64,000 bases of DNA from Euglena gracilis (Eukaryota > Euglenozoa > Euglenophyceae > Euglenales > Euglenaceae), in contig CAAHFI010226954.1 in the NCBI GenBank assembly GCA_900893395.1, positions 1 through 64,000 of the forward strand. Direction: 5' to 3'. Below are positions 54,700 to 64,000 of this stretch, one piece after another. The notes below the pieces were generated by a model. That model was not told where the DNA came from. It ran no database searches and was given only the letters and a program-made list of their open reading frames with translations. The position numbers were made by a program, and so were the translations under genes. Position 1 is the stretch's first letter; each line of letters opens with the position of its first letter.

Positions 54700-56600
54700 C
54701 GGCGGTTCCAAAAACGTCGTCCATTTTTGGTGGCCGACCACCCAGGGCCGGCAAACGCCCCCAGGGAATTATCTTGTCGCCTAAAATATTCCAGAAATAG
54801 GGGGGGGTGGCACATCTCCGATTGGTGCGTGGCTCCGTCCACCTGGTGTGCTCCGGAAGGGGTTTTCGAGGGCGGCGGTTCCAAAAACCTCGTCCACTCT
54901 TGGTGGCCAGCCACCAAAAAATTGGCAAACGGCCCCCAAATTGAGAAGCAGAAACTGCTTAAAATCAGGGACTCTGGTAGATTAAAATTTCTGGGTTACC
55001 CGGGAGTTGGGGGGCCAAAAAATGTACGAGACAAACGTTTTTGAGGGTGCTGAATCCAAAAAAGTGGGTCATTTGGTTTAATTTTTCGTTTTAAGAAACT
55101 CGATTTTCCCAATTTGAGGGACATCTTGGCCATCATGGCCCCAAATTTTAAAGGAAAAGGGGAGGAAACCACAGGAAAAACGCTGGTGCAACGTTGGTTG
55201 AAAAATGTCAGAGCAAGTTGGGAACCCCCCCCCATTTTTGGGGTCACCAAAGTCACAAAAAGCGTAGAAAACAAATGGTTGCACAGTTTTTCGTGCGAAA
55301 TTTGCAACAAAAAAAACTGCGCAATTTTCTTGCGCGGGAAGGTGCATGAAAAACTCTGGCCTTTTTTCGTTTGAAAAAAGTGTGGCCAGGCACAAAACAT
55401 TCAAAGATGAAAAACACCGAAGATTGTTCAATTATTTAAATTCTGGTCACGGAGAATGAAAACACCTTGGAAACCAACACACCTTGGTAACAAGAGCAAT
55501 CCGACAATTTAGATCCTTGGGGTGGACATTTCCGAGCCTGGGTCCAAGGCACCCGGACTCAATTGGGGCCAATCCTTCTGAGTCTTCCCGTCCAAACGAG
55601 AAGAATCGGAAGGATTCACCCATTATTAATCTCGGCGATAATAAGTGGAGATGGCAAAGCTGAAAGAAACAGCGTATGCAGACAACATATGTTGTTCCTG
55701 AGAAGATTCTCTATCCATCGGTACAATTGTCAGGTCCTGCATCCCAAAGGATCAAGAGTTCCGGAGTTGGTCCAAGCTTTTTTTTTGGTCCAAGCACTGC
55801 GATGCGGCAACAAAGTCGGCGACGCAAGCAAAGGTGCCCTCGACTTACCCCAGGTTTAAAGCACCCGTATGCCCCAAAGAACAGGTGGCCCGGTCGGCTG
55901 CCGCTGAACAAACCTACCCACTTTCTCCGCAACGTGTCGCAATGGTGCCTTAGTTATGCACTGCAAATTTGCGAATGGCAAGAATGCGCCTGTTGAAATA
56001 CTGTTCCTCAATAAAAAGCCAGCTAGCCCCGTCCAAAACTTTTTGTGGCTGATAAAAAGTGCGATGAAAGAGTCTCTTTTTATGAGGCTGAAAATGCATC
56101 CGCTTTGGGTGCTTTTTGGTATAAAAAGAAACGACTGTGAAAAATTTGCTTTGTGATGCAAGCACCGAGCCCAAGTAAGTTCATTAGCTATCAACATTTC
56201 ATGAATTGTCAGAAATATGACTGCTAACGTACAGCGAATACCGTACAGGTCATCAATAGGAGAGCAATAGAAATAGAAAGTGTCTAGAAAGTGGATGGAA
56301 CCTCTTGGGTAGTTCTTGGGGGAGGCAATTCCAACCCCCACCCCCACGCAGGGAGGGGTCCGGGGGATCTGGGGGGGGGGCGGGGAGGTTCTGGGGGGGT
56401 GTTTTCTGGCCGCGCAGACAAAGAGGGGTCCTGAAAAAGCGTTGGCCGGCTCGGGGCCCAATTTTTTTTTCGCCCGAAACTGCCAACCTTTGCCACCGCT
56501 CCCCAACTTTTTACTAACTTAAAAATGGCACCTTGGATGTGCCTGGGGGTGGGGTAAGTCCGGGTCCGATCATGGCTCAAAAAGAATAAATGCTCAAATG
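54700..56600 (+). repeat. R core, copy 7 (subfamily alpha)
   Basis: Alpha marker set. Compared with copy 8, the stretch 55451-55850 appears identical by eye to 60466-60865. Confidence 0.95.
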
Positions 56601-58264
56601 ATGAAATGTATCAAAAAATATTGGCGGGCTGGGTCCTGACACACCCACATCGACAGTTGTGAGTTTCACTTTTCACTTTCACTTTCGCCTGGAGCGGGAC
56701 AGAGCGCCAGGCGAAATTCGTGGGATCCGAGGGCTGATGCCCCAGTTCCCACTATTGGCCGAAAAAGGTTACACCTAAACACACACACACACACATGCAC
56801 ATACTGCTGGTTGAAAAAATCTCGAACGTGCAATTTTGGAAAGCAATGGGTGACCAACTTTTGCCGGGAGTGGGGTCCAGAGGGAGGTTGAAGGGAATGT
56901 GGGGGGGGAGGTTGGGTGGTGGGGGGGTGAGAATACAAAAAAAAAGCAAACAGCCGAGGGTGATTCCCCAGGGCCTCATATAGGCCGATGAAAAACGACA
57001 CATACGCATTAAATGTAACTTGCTCAACCGACGGAGGGTCCAAAAATGCAAAATCCCTTGTGCATCCAAGTCGTTTTGGGGGGCAAATCCCTGTTGTTGC
57101 TCAAATGTCCGAGGGCCCAAAATCTGTCTCAGGGCCCAAAAATAGCAAAATCCCTTGTGTTTCCAAGTCGTTTGGGGGGGGGGGGCAAATCCCTTGTGTT
57201 TCCAAGTCGTTTTGGGGGCAAATCCCCTTTGTTGCTCAACTGTCTCACAGCCCAAAAATGATGAAATCCCAAGTCGTTTTGCGCAAATCCCTGCCCTCAA
57301 AATAACCAAATCCCTTGTGTTCCTTGGGGGTTGGTACGCCGTGGCGAGGGGGTCCGAATAGGGGGGGGAGGGGGGTAAATGGCGTGGCGAGGGGTCGGCG
57401 ACCAGGGGGGGGGGTGTACCATGGTTTTCCAACATATTTTCGTTCAAAAAATCGCGAAAATCGCCGGTGGCGTGGCGAGGGTGTCCGGCTAGGGGGGGGG
57501 GAGGTAAATGGCGTGGCGAGGCCCTCGGAGAGGGGGGGAGGGGAGGGGTGTACCAACCCCCCTTGTGGGCCAACATCAAAAAAAGTGGGGGGGTCCGGTC
57601 ATGGCAGTAGCTTTGGCCGGGGGGTAGTGGAGGCTAGGCGCGGCGCTCGGGGGTCCGGGACACCCTCCCCCCCCCCGCATGTCCCCTGCGCGGCCGCCGG
57701 CGCCCCCCCCCCAGACCCACTATGCCTAGCATAGCCAAGAAAAAAATTTTTGGTGAAAAAATCGCGATTTTTGAGGCCCAAAAATGAGCAAAAATGACCA
57801 TTTTCGGACACAAAATGGCAAATTTGGGGCCACGCGCTCTGCGCGCGGCCAAAAAAGCACTTTTTTGGTCAAAAATGGCCCAAAAAATGGAAAAAAATGA
57901 CCGATTTTAGGATGCGTTCCGCCCGCGCGGCCGCCGTCGGACCCCCCTCCCTTGTGCATCCAAGTCGTTTTGGGGGCAAATCCCTTGTGTTTCCAAGTCG
58001 TCTTGGGGGCAAATCCGTGTTGTTGCTCAAATGTCCGAGGGCCCAAAAAACAGCATAATCCCTTGTGTTTCCAAGTCGTTTTGCGCAAATCCCTGGCCTC
58101 AAAATAACCAAATCCCTTGTGTTCCTTGTGTGCCATCAAAAAAAGCGTGGGGGTCCGGTCATGACAGTAGCTTTGGCCTGGGGGGGGGGTAGTGGGGGTC
58201 GACCATGATGCCACGGTGATGACCCGCGACATCCACAATTCCCTGGCGTTTGGGACCCAGAAAT

Positions 58265-58453
58265 GGCACGGCACGGCACGGCACGGCACGGGCACGGCAC
58301 GGCACGGCACGGGCACGGCACGGGCACGGCACGGGCACGGCACGGCACGGCACGGCACGGCACGGCACGGCACGGCACGGCACGGCACGGCACGGCACGG
58401 CACGGCACGGCACGGCACGGCACGGCACGGCACGGCACGGCACGGCACGGCAC
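58265..58453. repeat. CACGG microsatellite in B3
   Basis: About 189 bp, the longest of the three B copies, with CACGGGCACGG interruptions in its first third. Confidence 0.95.
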
Positions 58454-59719
58454 CACGCGCGCTCTCGCGCGGCTCCTGTGCTCGCGCGTCGCCCGTGTCG
58501 GCGTGCTGTTCTTTTGCCGTCGGGACGGGTCACGCATGCCGTTGCACCCGCCTGTCACTTGGGCGGTTTCACTTCGATTTCCGTTGGCCTGACCCTGAGG
58601 GGCGTGGGCCCATTCTTTTTTTGGCGGAGGAGATGGTGCTGCAATCTGCGAGTTCTCACCTCGGCCGTGCACATTGGATGCGGACGGGGCCCACATTGAT
58701 TCCATCTTCGGTCATCGATGCTCTTTGCCCTTGGACCCAGAAATTAGGAACGGCCAATCCTAATTTTGACTACACCACCATATATCTCTCCCTGCTCCCA
58801 GTGCACAAGAACAATGCTCAAATGTTTCATTTCCAGAAAATGCTGCTCTTGTCCAAGGATTTCATTGTTTTTTTTAATTCTGATCGATGTGAGTGAACTT
58901 GTCCGAAGCGGGGTTCTACCGCACAATTTCTTCTGTGTTTCACTTTTTTCTGCTTTGTTCCCTGCCTTTGATGCCAGAGAAACGGGGGGTTTGAAATTTC
59001 TGGGAGAATTTTTTCAACAACCCAAATGAAGGTTTCTGAACAAAATTGTGCATGTGTGAGGGAAAAAAAAACAGCCAAACCTGTGTCACCAGGGATTTTC
59101 AACATTCTTTCTGTCTTCGTCGACCCCAAAAACGGAGGTCAGCCCCAACCTTTTGTCGAAAAATTTTCAATTGAACACCCGAATCCAGTTTCCCTTTTTT
59201 TTTTGAGTTTTTCACATTTTTCCCTTGAGGTTTTGGGTAACATCACCAAGATGTCCCTCATTTGGGGGGAACTCAACTTCTTTCAACAAAAAGGAGGCAA
59301 AATGACCTTTTTTTTTTGGAATCAACACCCCCAAAAACCCGGGCAACGAGTCATATTCGACCAATGAGCTCACGAAAGAACCTGAAAATTAGAGCGCTCA
59401 AAATTAAAGACATTCCCCCTTTTTTTTTTGCCTTGGCAAAAGAGTGTTGAAAACTACCAAGGACCCCATACACTCGGTTGGGCGTGTTTTTGGGGCCACC
59501 TGATGTGCTCCGCGGGGGGTTATTGAGGTCGGCGGTTCCAAAAACGCCCTCCGTTTTTGGTGCCGACCACCGAGAACGAGCAAACGGCCCCCGGCAATTT
59601 TCAGGCTCCTGTCCTAAATGCCTCAAAAATACCAGGGAGGGAGGGGTGCCATATCTCTGACTCGGTCAGTGGTTTGGACAAACCTGATGTGCTCCGTAAG
59701 GGGGTTTTTGAGGTCGGCG

Positions 59720-61615
59720 GTTCCAAAAACGTCGTCCATTTTTGGTGGCCGACCACCCAGGGCCGGCAAACGCCCCCAGGGAATTATCTTGTCGCCTAAA
59801 ATATTCCAGAAATAGGGGGGGGTGGCACATCTCCGATTGGTGCGTGGCTCCGTCCACCTGGTGTGCTCCGGAAGGGGGTTTTCGAGGGCGGCGGTTCCAA
59901 AAACCTCGTCCACTCTTGGTGGCCAGCCACCAAAAAATTGGCAAACGGCCCCCAAATTGAGAAGCAGAAACTGCTTAAAATCAGGGACTCTGGTAGATTA
60001 AAATTTCTGGGTTACCCGGGAGTTGGGGGCCAAAAAATGTACGAGACAAACGTTTTTGAGGGTGCTGAATCCAAAAAAGTGGGTCATTTGGTTTAATTTT
60101 TCGTTTTAAGAAACTCGATTTTCCCAATTTGAGGGACATCTTGGCCATCATGGCCCCAAATTTTAAAGGAAAAGGGGAGGAAACCACAGGAAAAACGCTG
60201 GTGCAACGTTGGTTGAAAAATTTCAGAGCAAGTTGGGAACCCCCCCCCATTTTTGGGGTCACCAAAGTCACAAAAAGCGTAGAAAACAAATGGTTGCACA
60301 GTTTTTCGTGCGAAATTTGCAACAAAAAAAACTGCGCAATTTTCTTGCGCGGGAAGGTGCATGAAAAACTCTGGCCTTTTTTCGTTTGAAAAAAGTGTGG
60401 CCAGGCACAAAACATTCAAAGATGAAAAACACCGAAGATTGTTCAATTATTTAAATTCTGGTCACGGAGAATGAAAACACCTTGGAAACCAACACACCTT
60501 GGTAACAAGAGCAATCCGACAATTTAGATCCTTGGGGTGGACATTTCCGAGCCTGGGTCCAAGGCACCCGGACTCAATTGGGGCCAATCCTTCTGAGTCT
60601 TCCCGTCCAAACGAGAAGAATCGGAAGGATTCACCCATTATTAATCTCGGCGATAATAAGTGGAGATGGCAAAGCTGAAAGAAACAGCGTATGCAGACAA
60701 CATATGTTGTTCCTGAGAAGATTCTCTATCCATCGGTACAATTGTCAGGTCCTGCATCCCAAAGGATCAAGAGTTCCGGAGTTGGTCCAAGCTTTTTTTT
60801 TGGTCCAAGCACTGCGATGCGGCAACAAAGTCGGCGACGCAAGCAAAGGTGCCCTCGACTTACCCCAGGTTTAAAGCACCCGTATGCCCCAAAGAACAGG
60901 TGGCCCGGTCGGCTGCCGCTGAACAAACCTACCCACTTTCTCCGCAACGTGTCGCAATGGTGCCTTAGTTATGCACTGCAAATTTGCGAATGGCAAGAAT
61001 GCGCCTGTTGAAATACTGTTCCTCAATAAAAAGCCAGCTAGCCCCGTCCAAAACTTTTTGTGGCTGATAAAAAGTGCGATGAAAGAGTCTCTTTTTATGA
61101 GGCTGAAAATGCATCCGCTTTGGGTGCTTTTTGGTATAAAAAGAAACGACTGTGAAAAATTTGCTTTGTGATGCAAGCACCGAGCCCAAGTAAGTTCATT
61201 AGCTATCAACATTTCATGAATTGTCAGAAATATGACTGCTAACGTACAGCGAATACCGTACAGGTCATCAATAGGAGAGCAATAGAAATAGAAAGTGTCT
61301 AGAAAGTGGATGGAACCTCTTGGGTAGTTCTTGGGGGAGGCAATTCCAACCCCCACCCCCCACGCAGGGAGGGGTCCGGGGGGATCTGGGGGGGGCGGGG
61401 AGGTTCTGGGGGGGGGGGTGTTTTCTGGCCGCGCAGACAAAGAGGGGTCCTGAAAAAGCGTTGGCCGGCTCGGGGCCCAATTTTTTTTTCGCCCGAAACT
61501 GCCAGACCTTTGCCACCGCTCCCCAACTTTTTACTAACTTAAAAATGGCACCTTGGATGTGCCTGGGGTGGGGTAAGTCCGGGTCCGATCATGGCTCAAA
61601 AAGAATAAATGCTCA
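59720..61615 (+). repeat. R core, copy 8 (subfamily alpha)
   Basis: Alpha marker set; sister of copy 7. It ends through GTAAGTCCGGGTCCGATC into S at about 61590. Confidence 0.95.
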
Positions 61616-62527
61616 AATGATGAAATGTATCAAAAAATATTGGCGGGCTGGGTCCTGACACACCCACGTCGACAGTTGTGAGTTTCACTTTTCACTTTCA
61701 CTTTTGCCTGGAGCGGGACAGAGCGCCAGGCGAAATTCGTGGGATCCGAGGGCTGATGCCCCAGTTCCCACTATTGGCCGAAAAAGGTTACACCTAAACA
61801 CACACACACATGCACATACTGCTGGTTGAAAAAATCTCGAACGTGCAATTTTGGAAAGCAATGGGTGACCAACTTTTGCCGGAGTGGGGTCCAGAGGGAG
61901 GTTGAAGGGAATGGGGGGGGGAGGTTGGGTGGTGGGGGGGTGAGAATACAAAAAAAAAGCAAACAGCCGAGGGATGATTCCCAGGGCCTCATATAGGCCG
62001 ATGAAAAACGACACATACGCATTAAATGTAACTTGCTCAACCGACGGAGGGTCCAAAAATGCAAAATCCCTTGTGCATCCAAGTCGTTTTGGGGGGCAAA
62101 TCCCTGTTGTTGCTCAAATGTCCGAGGGCCCAAAATCTGTCTCAGGGCCCAAAAATAGCAAAATCCCTTGTGTTTCCAAGTCGTTTTGGGGGCAAATCCC
62201 CTTTGTTGCTCAACTGTCTCACAGCCCAAAAATGATGAAATCCCAAGTCGTTTTGCGCAAATCCCTGCCCTCAAAATAACCAAATCCCTTGTGTTCCTTG
62301 GGGGTTGGTACGCCGTGGCGAGGGGGTCCGAATAGGGGGGGGGAGGGGGGTAAATGGCGTGGCGAGGGGTCGGCGACCAGGGGGGGGGAGGGGTGTACCA
62401 TGGTTTTCCAACATATTTTCGTTCAAAAATCGCGAAAATCGCCGGTGGCGTGGCGAGGGTGTCCGGCTAGGGGGGAGGGAGGTAAATGGCGTGGCGAGGC
62501 CCTCGGAGGGGGGGGAGGGGAGGGGTG

Positions 62528-64000
62528 TACCAACCCCCCTTGTGTGCCAACATCAAAAAAAGTGGGGGGGTCCGGTCATGGCAGTAGCTTTGGCCGGGGG
62601 GGTAGTGGAGGCTAGGCGCGGCGCTCGGGGGGTCCGGGACCCCCCTCCCCCCCCCCGCACGGCCCCTGCGCGGCCGCCGGCGCCCCCCCCCCTAGACCCC
62701 CCCTCCCCCACTGTGCCTAGCATAGCCAAGAAAAAAAATTTGGTGAAAAAAGCGATTTTTTGAGGCCCAAAAATGAGCAAAAATGAGCAAAAATGACCAT
62801 TTTCGGACACAAAATGGCAAATTTGGGGGCCGCGCGCTCTGCGCGCGGCCAAAAAAGCACTTTTGGGTCAAAAATGGCCCAAAAATGGAAAAAAAATGAC
62901 CGATTTTAGGATGTGTTCCGCCCGCGCGGCCGCCGTCGGACCCCCTCCCCCCCCCCACTGTGCCTAGCCTCCAGTGGGGGTCGACCATATGGTCGGCCCA
63001 CGGTCGACTCGGTCGCACTCCGTCGCCCTCGGTCGTGGGGGGGACCGAGGGCGACCGAGCTTCGGTTGTGGGGGTCGACCGAGGGCGACCATGGTCGAAC
63101 CCCACCCCACAACCATACCCCCGCTCCCCAACCTTTTACGAACTTTAAAATGGCACCTTGGGTCCATTCCATTCGGGAAACAGCCAAGGGGCCGAGGGAT
63201 GATGCCCCAGAGCCCCTATTAGCTGAAAAACAGGGGAGTGGGGGGTCCGTGGGGGGGTCCGGGGAGGACGGGGGGGGGTCCGGGGGGGGGGTTGGTGTTT
63301 TCTGGCCGCACACACATTTTTCCGCAATGTGTCCCGATGGTGCCTCAGGAATGCAAAGGGGCTTTTGGCGCTGTTTTTGCTCCTACGGAACTTCGGAAAA
63401 TTGGGAAAATTTTTGGGAAATAATACCCCCAAATAATACCCCCCCCCTCGAGCCGGGGCTTCAGGCGAAAAAAGTAATCATTGGGGGTATTATTTGGGAG
63501 GGTTACCATGATCTAAGTGATTTTGTCGGTGATTTTGAATGTGGGGGGGGGTAAGTCCGGGGGTTTTAATGTCATTCTGACATCAAAAAAACCAGCAAAA
63601 AATAATTCCCGGGAGAGCCGATGCCCAAAACAAGAAAGCTCGTATTTTGTCCAATCCTGCTCCAACTTGCTTGAAAAGACAGGCAAAATCCAAAGGACGT
63701 CCCTTTGGATGTGCCTGGGGGGCCATCACCGGGTCAGATCATGGGTCAAAAAGAATAAATACTCAAATGATGAAATGTATCAAAAAATATTGGCGGGCTG
63801 GGTCCTGACACACCCACGTCGACAGTTGTGAGTTTCACTTTTCACTTTCACTTTCGCCTGGAGCGGGACAGAGCGCCAGGCGAAATTCGTGGGATCCGAG
63901 GGCTGATGCCCCAGTTCCCACTATTGGCCGAAAAAGGTTACACCTAAACACACACACACACACACGCACATGCTGCTGGTTGAAAAAATCTCGAACGTGC
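62528..64000 (+). repeat. Array unit A4, cut by the window edge
   Basis: Matches the first 1.47 kb of A1 and A2, through the U repeat, short foldback (63423-63503) and into S. The array therefore continues beyond the right end of the window. Confidence 0.92.
63423..63503. mobile_element. Short foldback element in A4, tag AAATAATA
   Basis: Duplicate of the 17913 element, with TA at 63421-63422 and 63504-63505. Confidence 0.75.

Larger units (their letters stand above)
52621..57554 (+). repeat. Array unit B2
   Basis: Direct copy of B1 in the same order, in tandem with B3. It contains R copy 7 (54700-56600, ATTATCTTGTCG at 54768), the CACGG tract (53337-53448) and Z sets at 53025-53215 and 57040-57330. 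No gene is recognised. Confidence 0.93.
57555..62527 (+). repeat. Array unit B3
   Basis: Third B copy, in tandem with B2. It contains R copy 8 (59720-61615, ATTATCTTGTCG at 59783), the longest CACGG tract (58265-58453), Z sets at 57945-58140 and 62050-62305, and the GC island 58454-58736. No gene is recognised. Confidence 0.93.

Overview
The window is nuclear DNA of a photosynthetic eukaryote. Only one gene can be recognised. On the minus strand, between about 6242 and 698, five short GC-rich exons encode the middle of a sulfoquinovosyltransferase (plant SQD2 / cyanobacterial SqdX family), the enzyme that makes the chloroplast sulfolipid SQDG. Its N-terminal exons were not found, and its C-terminal exons must lie left of position 1. 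None of the four internal introns has a simple GT...AG pair at the frame-preserving junction. Each junction instead falls in a 3-6 bp direct repeat, and some intron ends are complementary C/G tracts. This is how nonconventional introns of euglenid nuclear genes look. I therefore favour a euglenid such as Euglena; a dinoflagellate with GC-AG-type introns is the main alternative.

Positions 1-16982 hold the gene and a mosaic of older, diverged repeats. Two hAT-like non-autonomous transposons can be delimited (1224-1974 and 10977-11472). The second has 19-bp terminal inverted repeats, a perfect 8-bp target duplication and unoccupied paralogous sites elsewhere in the window. There is also a distinctive family of foldback elements (3528-3747, 12127-12481, 13603-13769, 17913-17994, 29025-29375 and copies). 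They begin with a C tract and end with a G tract, sit between TA dinucleotides, and carry short AT-rich 'tag' words repeated in inverted order. The tag differs between members.

Positions 16983-64000 are a compound array of large direct repeats with no recognisable gene. Four unit types occur in the order A A B A' C C D D C' B B A: A about 2.2 kb, B about 4.9 kb, C about 5.8 kb, D about 6.6 kb. All are in the same orientation. A 1.8-kb core (here called R) occurs eight times; copies 1, 2, 7, 8 form one sequence subfamily and copies 3-6 another, so the array grew by nested duplications. Copies differ mostly in homopolymer length, and the B copies are nearly identical, so the last duplications are recent or sequence exchange is active. 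Minisatellites, CA and CACGG microsatellites and G-rich tracts fill the spaces between modules.

I saw no rRNA, tRNA, CRISPR array, bacterial-type operon or virus-derived gene. The many 60-290-codon open frames in the array are best explained by low-complexity and repeat sequence.
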